Positions 53,336 to 60,665 are shown, counted from the stretch's first letter. The stretch: 64,000 nucleotides of DNA from an uncultured Prevotellaceae bacterium (GCA_946540735.1 CAMNIN010000011.1:19557-83556), one strand, 5' to 3'. Made by a program: numbers and translations. Notes: generated by a model from the letters alone, not told the origin.

Positions 53336-53454
53336 TCAGCCAGCAAGAAATCAGCCGGAAAGAAATCAGAGGGCATGATATCAGCCAGCAAGAAATCAGC
53401 CAGCAATGAATCAGCAGCTGGAAATCAGAGGGCATGATATCAGCAGGCAGAGAA
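53336..53454. repeat. Tandem array of eight 15-base units
   Basis: Eight consecutive units, each beginning TCAG, span the gap between the lipoprotein stop and DUF1846. Units 1 and 4 are identical (TCAGCCAGCAAGAAA), units 3 and 7 are identical (TCAGAGGGCATGATA), and units 2, 5, 6 and 8 are variants; unit 6 is 14 bases. On the minus strand a 38-codon ORF (53435-53319) runs through it as pentapeptides of the LISCW kind, but it lacks a promoter and is likely a by-product. The order 1-2-3, 4-5-6-7 implies a larger duplication. Confidence 0.85.
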
Positions 53455-53465
53455 TTGCTATAGCC

Positions 53466-54149
53466 CTAATTCGACTCAGACTCGTCGAAAATCCTCTCGC
53501 TGACGAAGGCACCATCCATCGTATAAGTCTGTGCCACGGAGTAGCGTCCGTTCTCTATGTGATATTTATAATCCAACAAGATCAGACGGTGATTGTCCTG
53601 ATCAAAATTGAACAAGCCTTCTTTCGCAGGGAACTGCATGGCAGACTTCTGTTTTGTGTCAACGATGTAAGTCCAGATATTCCGGGCGTCGGGACAGCCT
53701 TGAACGAGGATTTTCGACTCATCCCAAGGCACGAAAAAGGCATTGTCGGCAGCAGCGATCTGGTCGAGACCGACATCCACGGCATGATTGTCCACCATGT
53801 CCTCCCACCGCAGATCGGCCATGGGGTTGGTGGTGAGCAACAGTCTGACCTGCCCTGTCGCCTTGTCCCTGAGCCACACCGTGACCTTGTTGGCAAGAAC
53901 GTCCTCCGTGGCTTCTTCCTCCACATTGAGATAGAGCGCATTTTTCTCGGTCTCGTCGGCCAGTTTCGCAGAGGCCGGCAATACGGCATCAGACTCTTTC
54001 ACGCCATCGGCGGGAATCGTGGAAGACAAGGTGGAAATGGTGGCAGAAGAATCCTCGTTGGAAGCATTGGCTGAAGAACCGCCCGGGGTGCAAGTGACCA
54101 GTGTCAGAAGTGCCAGAATAGGTAGTGTCATGTATTTTTTCATATCCAT
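53466..54149 (-). CDS. Lipoprotein of unknown function
   Basis: 227 residues from the ATG at 54149 (a start at 54143 is equally possible), with a lipoprotein signal (PILALLTLVTCTPGG; lipobox LVTC) and a Ser/Asn/Ala-rich linker. The mature domain (KVTVWLRDKATGQVRLLLTT; RNIWTYIVDTKQKSAM) resembles a beta-propeller-like periplasmic domain but no family is recognised. The promoter at 54163-54193 excludes the upstream start at 54266. The 15-base array follows its stop. Confidence 0.75.
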   Translation of the reverse strand: MDMKKYMTLPILALLTLVTCTPGGSSANASNEDSSATISTLSSTIPADGVKESDAVLPASAKLADETEKNALYLNVEEEATEDVLANKVTVWLRDKATGQVRLLLTTNPMADLRWEDMVDNHAVDVGLDQIAAADNAFFVPWDESKILVQGCPDARNIWTYIVDTKQKSAMQFPAKEGLFNFDQDNHRLILLDYKYHIENGRYSVAQTYTMDGAFVSERIFDESESN

Positions 54150-54162
54150 CTGATTTTTGTGA

Positions 54163-54193
54163 CAAAAATAAAGAAAAAAATCCGGATTTTCAA
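54163..54193 (-). promoter_or_regulatory. Promoter of the lipoprotein at 53466-54149
   Basis: Minus-strand TTG (54191-54193), 20 bases, then TATTTTTG (54163-54170). The remainder of the 341-base gap up to the four-helix-bundle stop holds the 3' repeat cluster (54451-54486), a plus-oriented TATTTTTG at 54382-54389 and no gene. Confidence 0.65.
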
Positions 54194-54450
54194 CAAATCC
54201 GGCACAAAAAAAGAGAGAATGCGTGCGTTTAGCATGAAAAACCGGATTCTCATTCTCAACAGCCAATTACGTTTAATCAGTGTCTCGTTCACTTAGTGAT
54301 AGGCTGTCTCTTGTGCCAGATCTATGATAGTAGAAGCCTTCTGAAACAGCACATGATTTCGCTGTTCAGCCATTTTTGCTATATTTTTGCCCTCATCTAT
54401 AAATGAGAATTAAGTTTTGACTTTGAATAATCTTTGCACAACTGAGAGGG

Positions 54451-54486
54451 AGGCTTTGAGGGCTTTAAGGTCTTTAAGGTCATTGG
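54451..54486. repeat. 9-base tandem repeats downstream of the four-helix-bundle gene
   Basis: Four 9-base units read on the plus strand as AGGCTTTGA, GGGCTTTAA, GGTCTTTAA, GGTCATTGG. Shared core CTTTAAGG. They end 4 bases before the stop codon region of the minus-strand gene and match the upstream cluster at 55061-55139. Confidence 0.8.
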
Positions 54487-54490
54487 GGAG

Positions 54491-55039
54491 TTAAAAGCCT
54501 CGGCGTTCTTTTCTTGCTCGCATCATGCGCTCTGAGAAGCCTCCATGCTCGATGAAATCTCGCTCCAGTCGCTCCAACTGCTTAAAGAGCAGATAGTCGG
54601 CCTGATTAATGAGGATGATTGCCATATTGGCTATTGTTTCGGGCGGGCGGGTCTCGCAGAGGTTCATGAAGAAAACGGCATCGTTGTGCTCCTTGCCCAA
54701 CCGCCTCATGGCTTCCCACTCTACCGATCCTTCTTCCCATTGTCGATGGTTGCGGGTGCGCAGATAGTCGATATAGTCTTCCAGCAGTTCTTGCAGGCTT
54801 GCCTTTGCCACATTGACCAACTTTATTTCTGTCTTGGCAGAAGTGGCTGAAGCAGCACATCCCTCTATGATGTTTTGCTTGCCAGAACGAGCTGCCTGTA
54901 CCATCTGGTCTATCGTGCGGTCGCCCTTCTGCAAATACTTATGGCAAAAATAGAAGGTCATCTCGTAGATGACTTCTGTTTTCTGATAAGACAATAGCTT
55001 ACGATAGTTACCTGTAGGACGGATTATTTTTTCTGGCAT
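54491..55039 (-). CDS. Four-helix-bundle protein (S23/IVP-like) with suffix domain
   Basis: 182 residues. The first about 115 residues fit the four-helix-bundle family related to the 23S rRNA intervening-sequence protein and to Avd: LLSYQKTEVIYEMTFYFCHK, DRTIDQMVQAARSGKQNIIEG, EIKLVNVAKASLQELLEDY. The C-terminal about 65 residues match the known suffix extension (ETIANMAIILINQADYLLFK; DFIEHGGFSERMMRARKE). The role of stand-alone members is not established; basic four-helix bundles of this kind bind nucleic acids in DGR systems. The gene is bracketed on both sides by 9-base repeats and has no visible partner gene. Confidence 0.85.
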   Translation of the reverse strand: MPEKIIRPTGNYRKLLSYQKTEVIYEMTFYFCHKYLQKGDRTIDQMVQAARSGKQNIIEGCAASATSAKTEIKLVNVAKASLQELLEDYIDYLRTRNHRQWEEGSVEWEAMRRLGKEHNDAVFFMNLCETRPPETIANMAIILINQADYLLFKQLERLERDFIEHGGFSERMMRARKERRGF

Positions 55040-55060
55040 AATGCTTGGTGATTTTAATTG

Positions 55061-55139
55061 TTTGACTTTAGTTTTGACTTTAGTTTGATTTTAAGGACTT
55101 TAGGGACTTTAAGGACTTTAAGGTCTTTTGGGTCTTCAG
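55061..55139. repeat. 9- to 12-base tandem repeats upstream of the four-helix-bundle gene
   Basis: Plus-strand units: TTTGACTTTAG and TTTTGACTTTAG (11-12 bases, 55061-55083), then a run of 9-base units through GGACTTTAG, GGACTTTAA, GGACTTTAA, GGTCTTTTG, GGTCTTCAG (55095-55139). The shared core is GACTTTAAG; on the coding strand it reads TTAAAGTCC. The gene's ATG lies 22 bases below the first unit, so the repeats would be in its 5' leader. Confidence 0.85.
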
Positions 55140-55142
55140 GGA

Positions 55143-55226
55143 ATTCTGAATCCTATGTTGCCCTGTTGCTTGCGGATTTCATCCTCCAGCTAAATCCGAG
55201 ATCGGCTGTATTCTTTTCTTTGCCAT
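55143..55226 (-). pseudogene. Decayed small ORF upstream of the four-helix-bundle repeats
   Basis: From an ATG at 55226 the frame reads MAKKRIQPISDLAGG then TGA (55179). After a one-base shift the next frame continues LEDEIRKQQGNIGFRIP to a TGA at about 55143-55145, and a third frame then runs into the 9-base repeats. The pieces look like one short basic protein broken by frameshifts. I do not recognise it. A promoter box precedes it at 55250-55257, so the transcript may now serve only the four-helix gene. Confidence 0.4.
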
Positions 55227-55249
55227 GATGAAAATCGGTTATTTGACGA

Positions 55250-55257
55250 CAAATATA
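55250..55257 (-). promoter_or_regulatory. -7 element for the decayed ORF / four-helix-bundle locus
   Basis: Minus-strand TATATTTG, 23 bases before the ATG at 55226. No TTTG at the canonical distance. No other promoter box was seen nearer to the four-helix gene, so it may be transcribed from here. Bases 55260-55372 hold a C/G-rich tract (about 55338-55368, CCCCCTGCCCTCTTTCGGGG) and no gene. Confidence 0.5.
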
Positions 55258-55372
55258 CAAAAAAGAATCATTATCGATGCAGAAATTCACGACTAACGCC
55301 CCATGACCCTTTTTCTCTATTGCTCATCGGGATATTGCCCCCCTGCCCTCTTTCGGGGGGAGGCGACCTTGG

Positions 55373-56026
55373 TCAAAAGATTTGTATTTTCAGGCCGAGG
55401 GAGAGGCCGAGGATTTCTTTCGGGGCAACCTCTTTATTGGAAACGAAGTCAATCAGGTAGAGGTCACAACTGCCAATCTCATAGAAAAGGGTGAGAGACT
55501 TCACCCATTTCTTCTTGTTCTCCGGGATGTAGACGGTGAAGCGCTCACCCAAGCTGACATTCAATCGAAGTCTGGTCGAGAACCAATAATAGTTGTTGGG
55601 GTACCTGCTGGGCTGATGGCTCCAGAACTCATCGCCGAAGATCGTGTTGACATAAAAGCTGCACGAAAGCGGCTCAAAGGTGAATCGTGGACGGATAGCC
55701 TTCCGCCAGGGAATGAAGTTCTCCTTCAGCGTGAGTGTGGCTTTCGCCGATTTGGAATGATACTTCGGCACAAAACCGACAAGGAAATGCGTTTCCCACT
55801 GGTCGTGCTTGCCATAATTCCATCCGATGCCTGCGGAGAGCACACCCATATTGCCCGCATTCTGCACGACCAGCTGTGAGGGAATCAGGGAATTCCAGAA
55901 CCGCTGGTACTTCTCGACCTTCATCCTGTAGCTGTCGTTGGACACTGAGATGCTGTCATCGGCATGCACCTGCAGCGAAAAGCAAGTCACCACGGCGAGT
56001 GCGGCCCTAATAATACACGATCTCAT
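55373..56026 (-). CDS. Secreted, probably outer-membrane beta-barrel protein
   Basis: 217 residues from the ATG at 56026 with a signal peptide (CIIRAALAVVTCFSLQVHAD). The rest alternates polar and hydrophobic residues with many aromatics, as in a small outer-membrane barrel (FLVGFVPKYHSKSAKATLTL; LRLNVSLGERFTVYIPENKK; LSLGLKIQIF with terminal Phe). It overlaps the upstream phosphoesterase by 20 bases. The long N-terminal extension in the longer frame is an antisense-like read of the phosphoesterase and is rejected. Confidence 0.8.
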   Translation of the reverse strand: MRSCIIRAALAVVTCFSLQVHADDSISVSNDSYRMKVEKYQRFWNSLIPSQLVVQNAGNMGVLSAGIGWNYGKHDQWETHFLVGFVPKYHSKSAKATLTLKENFIPWRKAIRPRFTFEPLSCSFYVNTIFGDEFWSHQPSRYPNNYYWFSTRLRLNVSLGERFTVYIPENKKKWVKSLTLFYEIGSCDLYLIDFVSNKEVAPKEILGLSLGLKIQIF

Positions 56027-56867
56027 AGTCATAGCCTGACGGGGTGATGGTAAACAGCAGGTAATTCCTGTGGTTGGCGCTGTCGCTGCAATAATAGATG
56101 ATGCCGTCGCCATAGAGGTCCTTGGCCTCGTTGCGATGCACATGTCCGGCTGTGCAGAAGAGCAGTCCCCGGAAAAGATAGGTGTAATGCTGGAAAGCCA
56201 GCACGACATTGTTGTTGAACTGCTCGTTGTAAGGAGGAGCGTGCATGCAGATGACCGTTCTGTCGTATAGGGTGGTATCGGTCTTAGACTCCCGGAGCAT
56301 GAAATCGAAATCGGGTATCGGTTCGCTGTAGTCATACTCCAGGGCATTGGTATTGAGACAAAGGAAGAGGATGCGGTCGACGATGAAGGAGAAATTGGCA
56401 GGTCCATACATTTTGCCGAAGACATAGGGACCCGTCCCCAGGCAGTCATGATTGCCGATCAGCGCCACGTAAGGCACATGGAGCCTGCCCAGGATGCTGC
56501 GCTGACGGACAAACTCCTGCGTAGCCCCGTAGTTGGAGAGGTCGCCGCCATGGATGACGAAGTCGGCCTTGCCCCTTCTGTTGATGTCACTCACCATGTC
56601 GGCCGTCTCGTCATACCATCCCTGTGTGTCGCCGGTCACCACGAACCTCAATGTGTCCTTGCCATCGCACAACTGAGCCATCTTGGCGGCATTGGCGGCA
56701 TTGAGATGATAAGGACCCTGAAATCCGACATCATAGGGGTGCGTGTCGAAAAACTCATGGCAAGCCGTCAGCGTCATGACCATGGCCAGGAGCATGACTT
56801 GAACGGCGGAAGTCGTCCGCCATCCGGAGAGAGAGAGGCAAAAGCCATGTTTACTGACACCAATCAT
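56007..56867 (-). CDS. Lipoprotein metallophosphoesterase (calcineurin-like)
   Basis: 286 residues from the ATG at 56867 with a lipoprotein signal (MLLAMVMTLTACHEFF; lipobox LTAC). The metallophosphatase motifs are present: VVTGDTQGW, VIHGGDLSNYG, LIGNHDCLGTG, CMHAPPYNEQ and FCTAGHVHRNEA, giving the usual set of Asp/Asn/His metal ligands. It probably cleaves phosphomonoesters or diesters at the outer membrane or periplasm. It overlaps the following barrel protein by 20 bases, suggesting coupled expression. Confidence 0.88.
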   Translation of the reverse strand: MIGVSKHGFCLSLSGWRTTSAVQVMLLAMVMTLTACHEFFDTHPYDVGFQGPYHLNAANAAKMAQLCDGKDTLRFVVTGDTQGWYDETADMVSDINRRGKADFVIHGGDLSNYGATQEFVRQRSILGRLHVPYVALIGNHDCLGTGPYVFGKMYGPANFSFIVDRILFLCLNTNALEYDYSEPIPDFDFMLRESKTDTTLYDRTVICMHAPPYNEQFNNNVVLAFQHYTYLFRGLLFCTAGHVHRNEAKDLYGDGIIYYCSDSANHRNYLLFTITPSGYDYEIVYY

Positions 56868-56880
56868 CGTATTCACCCGA

Positions 56881-56888
56881 CAAAGATA
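56881..56888 (-). promoter_or_regulatory. -7 element upstream of the metallophosphoesterase
   Basis: Minus-strand TATCTTTG, 13 bases before the ATG at 56867, excludes the longer start at 56981. The -33 half is not evident at the usual spacing. Confidence 0.5.
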
Positions 56889-56963
56889 CAAAAAAAACGA
56901 TTGATTCCGCCACAACACATCTCCAAAGACCGGAATTGCCCCAAATATCACACCACATCCATC

Positions 56964-57001
56964 AAAAATCGGGGAAATCACCCAAGGTGGTCTCCCCGAT
57001 T
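56964..57001 (-). terminator. Terminator downstream of the pseudogene
   Basis: A 9-base stem (56967-56975 with 56993-57001) that on the minus strand is followed by a short T run, consistent with termination of the minus-strand pseudogene transcript. Confidence 0.6.
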
Positions 57002-57036
57002 CTTTTAAGGTCAGGCCGCAAGGGCCTCATGTGGTT

Positions 57037-57273
57037 TTACTCAAACACATAGTGACTGCCATCGACGGTGAAAGCGAAGTTGAGGTCATCGACCACAACC
57101 TGGCTGACGCCAAGGTAGTACTGGTAATAAGTGATGCCGTCGGTGCCCTGCATATTCCGTAGCGTTTAGTAATCGGCACGCACCACGGCATATTCCGTAG
57201 CGTTGTCGGCAGAGCGGAGCACGATGACAAAGTTGTTCCAGTTGCCAGCCAGATTACTGTAATGTGCTGCTAC
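57037..57273 (-). pseudogene. Remnant of an unknown protein with an internal stop
   Basis: One minus-strand frame reads 79 codons (from GTA at 57271-57273 to TAA at 57037-57039) with good protein-like composition (LAGNWNNFVIVLRSADNATE; GITYYQYYLGVSQVVVDDLN). It has a single in-frame TAA at 57166-57168 and no start codon. A 15-base direct repeat (GCATATTCCGTAGCG at 57150-57164 and 57188-57202, 38 bases apart) brackets the stop, suggesting a local duplication broke the gene. Family unknown. Confidence 0.65.
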
Positions 57274-57275
57274 CC

Positions 57276-57425
57276 TCACTCATGTATGTACGACTTTGTG
57301 GTCATATCATAATAAAGCGCCTCCAATTCAGGCAAAGTGAGTTTTTGCAGATTGTGCTCAATTGTACGAATCAGTTCCTCACGACGGTTTTCGTCGGAAA
57401 AAGATGTGTGCCCGAAAGTAGTCAT
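57276..57425 (-). CDS. Small conserved-looking protein, unknown function
   Basis: 49 residues from the ATG at 57425 (the longer frame from 57548 crosses the promoter). Composition is ordinary and helix-rich: RREELIRTIEHNLQKL, then LPELEALYYDMTTKSY. It ends 3 bases from the pseudogene's first codon. It has its own promoter box (57460-57467), divergent from the Sel1 gene. I do not recognise a family; a short helical regulator is possible. Confidence 0.55.
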   Translation of the reverse strand: MTTFGHTSFSDENRREELIRTIEHNLQKLTLPELEALYYDMTTKSYIHE

Positions 57426-57459
57426 TAAGTGATTTGCTTTATTCAATAGTTTTAGGTCG

Positions 57460-57467
57460 CAAAAATA
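57460..57467 (-). promoter_or_regulatory. -7 element of the 49-residue gene
   Basis: Minus-strand TATTTTTG, 34 bases before the ATG at 57425; it forms a divergent pair with 57501-57508. Confidence 0.5.
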
Positions 57468-57500
57468 GGGAAAAAATGCCAATAAAAGAAAAAAAAGTCC

Positions 57501-57508
57501 TATTTTTG
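57501..57508 (+). promoter_or_regulatory. -7 element of the Sel1 gene
   Basis: TATTTTTG, 20 bases before the Sel1 ATG at 57529. Confidence 0.55.
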
Positions 57509-57528
57509 CCAAAAAAACACGACCATCC

Positions 57529-58173
57529 ATGCCAAAAGAAAGAAACAAGGCTGAAATTTACCGTGAAAAAGCCTATCAGGGCGACACCCGTGCGATGAAC
57601 AACCTTGGTGTGTGCTATGAACGAGGCAGCGGTGTGCAGATGAATCTGGAGATGGCATTCGACTGGTATATGAAAGCCGCCCTGCTCGATGATGTTTATG
57701 GCTGTTTCAATGTCGGCGAGTGCTATTACCACGGCAAGGGCGTGACGCAAGACCACCGCCAGGCCTTCGAATGGTATAAGCGTGCCGCCGATAAAGGCGA
57801 CATGCAGTCGCAGGTGAATGTGGCCAACGCCTATTATCTGGGCCATGGTGTCGAGACCAATCATGAGAAAGCATTTCTATGGTATCGCGAGGCCGCCTTC
57901 CAGGGGCATATCCAAAGCCAGAAGAACTGCGGTGCGGCATATTGGAACGGTGACGGTGTGGAGAAGAACCTGGAGGAATGCGCCTTCTGGTATGAGTTGG
58001 CGGCCCAGGGAGGCGATGCCCAGGCCCAGTTTGCCATCGGTTGGTTTCACATGACCGGCAATGGTGTCGCCGTGGACGAGAAAGTCGGGCTGAAATGGAT
58101 TCACAAGTCCACATTCCAAGGCTACCAGCCCGCCATCGACTACTGCAAGGAGCACGGCTATCCGTGGTATTGA
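57529..58173 (+). CDS. Sel1-like repeat protein
   Basis: 214 residues without a signal peptide, made of about five Sel1 repeats: AMNNLGVCYERGSGVQMNLE, CFNVGECYYHGKGVTQDHRQ, QVNVANAYYLGHGVETNHEK, KNCGAAYWNGDGVEKNLEEC and QFAIGWFHMTGNGVAVDEKV. Such alpha-helical solenoids bind proteins and often act as adaptors. No enzymatic domain. Divergent from the 49-residue gene. Confidence 0.93.
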   Translation: MPKERNKAEIYREKAYQGDTRAMNNLGVCYERGSGVQMNLEMAFDWYMKAALLDDVYGCFNVGECYYHGKGVTQDHRQAFEWYKRAADKGDMQSQVNVANAYYLGHGVETNHEKAFLWYREAAFQGHIQSQKNCGAAYWNGDGVEKNLEECAFWYELAAQGGDAQAQFAIGWFHMTGNGVAVDEKVGLKWIHKSTFQGYQPAIDYCKEHGYPWY

Positions 58174-58297
58174 CGACAGCCAGGCCAGGATACTGCCTTG
58201 GGGTGAGTGCCTACTGGCCTTACAGGCCGTTCATTCATTTGCGATATTTCAATAATTCATTATTCACTATTCATTCAATTATTCAATGTTATTGCTT

Positions 58298-59101
58298 ATG
58301 AAACGCATGTTTCTCTTGTTGGCCATGCTGCCCGCCGTGGTAGCGATGGCCCAGACAGCCCGCACGTTCAAAATCGACCTCACCGATGAGTCGCATGTCG
58401 TGGTCTTCCTGCCCGAGAAGCCGTCGGGCAAGGCCATCGTCGGCGTGCCCGGCGGAGGTTACTCCATGCTGTCGAACACCCATGAGGGCACCCAGTGGTC
58501 GGAGTGGCTCAACGACCGTGGCATCGCCTATTTCGTAGTGAACTACCGTCTGCCGAAAGGTGACCGCACCCGTCCGATCGGCGATGTGGAGAAGACCTTC
58601 CGCATCGTGCGCGATTCCGCTGCGGTATGGCAGATCAATCCCCACGACGTGGGCATCATGGGATTCTCGGCCGGCGGCCATCTCTCGTCGGTCATCTCCA
58701 CCCTCTCGCCCGAGGATGTCCGTCCTGATTTCTCCATCCTTTTCTATCCCGTCATCTCGATGGACGAGAACGTGTCGCACAAATACTCCTGCCTCAACTT
58801 CCTGAGTGCGGAGGGACAGAAAGACCCCGAACTCGTGCGCCAGTACTCCACGCAGAATGCCGTGAAGCCCCAGCAGACGCCACCGGCCATCATCATCACG
58901 GCCAACGACGACAAGTTGGTGCCCCCCGTGACCAACGGCGTGGCCTATTATTGCGCCATGCAACAGGCCGGCAACGAGTGCGCCATGTATATCTACCCCA
59001 CCGGCGGACATGGCTTCGGCATCGGCCCATGGTTCAAATACCACGACCAGATGCTCACCGACCTCGGCAACTGGCTCAACAACCACCCGGCCCAGCCCTG
59101 A
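58298..59101 (+). CDS. Secreted alpha/beta-hydrolase, acetyl xylan/carbohydrate esterase type
   Basis: 267 residues (start at 58298; 58286 also possible) with a signal peptide (MFLLLAMLPAVVAMAQ). The esterase features are GVPGGGYSMLSNTHEG (oxyanion hole), the nucleophile in GIMGFSAGGHLSSV, the Asp region NDDKLVPPVTNG and the His in PTGGHGFGIGPWF. This is the pattern of small carbohydrate esterases that deacetylate xylan or pectin oligosaccharides. Substrate inferred from neighbouring xylan/pectin genes. Confidence 0.88.
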   Translation: MKRMFLLLAMLPAVVAMAQTARTFKIDLTDESHVVVFLPEKPSGKAIVGVPGGGYSMLSNTHEGTQWSEWLNDRGIAYFVVNYRLPKGDRTRPIGDVEKTFRIVRDSAAVWQINPHDVGIMGFSAGGHLSSVISTLSPEDVRPDFSILFYPVISMDENVSHKYSCLNFLSAEGQKDPELVRQYSTQNAVKPQQTPPAIIITANDDKLVPPVTNGVAYYCAMQQAGNECAMYIYPTGGHGFGIGPWFKYHDQMLTDLGNWLNNHPAQP

Positions 59102-59113
59102 ACCGCTATATCC

Positions 59114-59155
59114 AACGAGAGGGGGGATGCGAAACTGCATCCCCCCTCTCTCGTT
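59114..59155. other. GC-rich hairpin after the esterase
   Basis: A near-perfect stem (59114-59130 with 59137-59155, 6-base loop, a 2-base bulge) containing six G over six C. Neither side has a T tract, so it is a weak candidate terminator or an RNA-stabilising stem. It lies between the esterase and the convergent SH3-like gene. Confidence 0.6.
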
Positions 59156-59216
59156 ATCAGCCGGCACGAAAAAAGCCCTGCCGGTGCGGCAAACCATTTT
59201 TTGTGCGGCCAAAAGG

Positions 59217-59684
59217 TCAGTCGGCGTAATAGGCAGCCCACTCGACGAGGTCCTGCCTCACGTAGCCCACCTTTCCTTTGATGCGGATCTTGTACCAGCC
59301 TTTGGTCTTGCCCAGACAATCGAAAGCGAAGTCGGGATAATCCTTCATGCTGTCCTCCTCAGTGATCTGAGCCACCATAGCGGTTTTTGTCGAAGGACCC
59401 TTGCGCACGTTGATGTTGCCCTTGATACCTTCCCCTCTGACGACAAAGCCTTTTCCCTTCTCTGGGGTCCAGACCTCCACACGGTAGCCCTCTTTCTTAG
59501 ATACTTCCTCCTCCCAGTCGACGGGATTAGCCACATAGGTCGTAGCGGTCTCGCGCACAAACCGCCCCACGAGCGCCCCATCCTTTGACACCACCACTTT
59601 CATACGGTTCTCCATCTGGGCATGCGCAGTGACAACCCCCAGCATGACGAAAACCAACAAATACATTGCTCTTTTCATAATCAT
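59217..59684 (-). CDS. Secreted SH3-like domain protein
   Basis: 155 residues with a signal peptide (AMYLLVFVMLGVVTAHAQ). A bacterial SH3-type region is at about 88-148 (GNINVRKGPSTKTAMVAQIT; GWYKIRIKGKVGYVRQDLVE). SH3b domains bind cell-wall peptides in other systems. It ends a two-gene unit with the lipoprotein upstream (12 bases). Confidence 0.8.
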   Translation of the reverse strand: MIMKRAMYLLVFVMLGVVTAHAQMENRMKVVVSKDGALVGRFVRETATTYVANPVDWEEEVSKKEGYRVEVWTPEKGKGFVVRGEGIKGNINVRKGPSTKTAMVAQITEEDSMKDYPDFAFDCLGKTKGWYKIRIKGKVGYVRQDLVEWAAYYAD

Positions 59685-59696
59685 CTAGTCGTTTGG

Positions 59697-60665
59697 TTAT
59701 TCATAGAGTTGATAGAATCCACCCATGTCGTTCTTCTGCATCTTCTTGCCTCTCTGACACATGAGGATGTAGTTGACCTGCTCATCCGTTTCCATGTGGG
59801 AGCAGAAGATATCAATGCCATCCTTGCCCTTGACCATGGCGAGAATCGCAGGCTCATTATACTCCTCCGGGTCGTAGTTAGACCAGTAGACCTCGCCGTC
59901 GACCACTTCACAGGTGTCGGTGAAGACAGCCACCTCGCCCGCTTTCTCGAGCACCCACGCAGCCACGCCATACTGGTCGTTGGGCTGTGTGGTCATAACC
60001 CCGAAATGGTATTCGTCGCCGGCGACATAGCTGATGCGGTTTTTCAGCACCTTGGCACCCACGACCTTCTCCACAGCCGCTACCGTGGCCGCATCAAACT
60101 GCGGTCCGTCAGGATCCTCAGTGGTGGTAGGATATCCCTCCAGCACACTCCGGTTCTTCATATAGTCGGCGGAGACGATGACACCATCTATATAATCCAT
60201 GGTCAACAGCTCACCCTCAGCAGTCATGTCGCCATGCGACTGCAGATACTGGTCCATGGCCTTGGCATCGGCAAACCGGAAGAGTTGTCCCTTCATCTTG
60301 TCCTTCGACTGGTAGAGATACTGGTTGAGATAGCTGTCGTCGTGCTCCAAGCCCTTGTTTTTCTCCTCCTGGTAGGAGATGTCGAGGCAGGTGCCATTGA
60401 TGATGAACTTCGTGTATTTCTCCGGCGACTCCCTGAGCGCCTTGCCCTCCGCTATCAAGTCACCTTCGTTGAAAGGAGCGAAGAGCGGCAGTCCCTTGAC
60501 ATAGACCGCCAGCACGGGAGGTACGTCAGCGACCTGCTGGGCGACATTCGTCTGATCTGCGCCGGAACCGTCGGTGTTATTACCTGCATTAGGGGTTTTG
60601 GTGCCACAAGCCAGCAGTACAACAGCCACTGCGAGGATGGTCATGGGGAAAAAGTGTTTTTTCAT
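59697..60665 (-). CDS. Lipoprotein of unknown function
   Basis: 322 residues with a lipoprotein signal (FPMTILAVAVVLLACGT; lipobox LLAC) and a Gly/Asn-rich linker. No family is recognised. Acidic and aromatic residues are frequent (ISYQEEKNKGLEHDDSYLNQ; VAGDEYHFGVMTTQPNDQYG). It is 12 bases ahead of the SH3-like gene and divergent from the FKBP gene. Confidence 0.75.
   Translation of the reverse strand: MKKHFFPMTILAVAVVLLACGTKTPNAGNNTDGSGADQTNVAQQVADVPPVLAVYVKGLPLFAPFNEGDLIAEGKALRESPEKYTKFIINGTCLDISYQEEKNKGLEHDDSYLNQYLYQSKDKMKGQLFRFADAKAMDQYLQSHGDMTAEGELLTMDYIDGVIVSADYMKNRSVLEGYPTTTEDPDGPQFDAATVAAVEKVVGAKVLKNRISYVAGDEYHFGVMTTQPNDQYGVAAWVLEKAGEVAVFTDTCEVVDGEVYWSNYDPEEYNEPAILAMVKGKDGIDIFCSHMETDEQVNYILMCQRGKKMQKNDMGGFYQLYE

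Noticed and set aside
53319..53435. A 38-codon minus-strand ORF across the 15-base array, as a gene
   Set aside because: No promoter or typical start context; the LISCW-like repeats are a by-product of a 15-base unit that is a multiple of three. Kept only as a note in the repeat entry.
54382..54389. Plus-oriented TATTTTTG as a promoter of an RNA gene
   Set aside because: No downstream gene and no -33 element; it is kept only as a note.
55338..55368. C/G-rich CCCCCTGCCCTCTTTCGGGGGG tract as a possible mobile-element end
   Set aside because: Similar GC hairpins occur in terminators here (48818-48891), and no target duplication or transposase is nearby.
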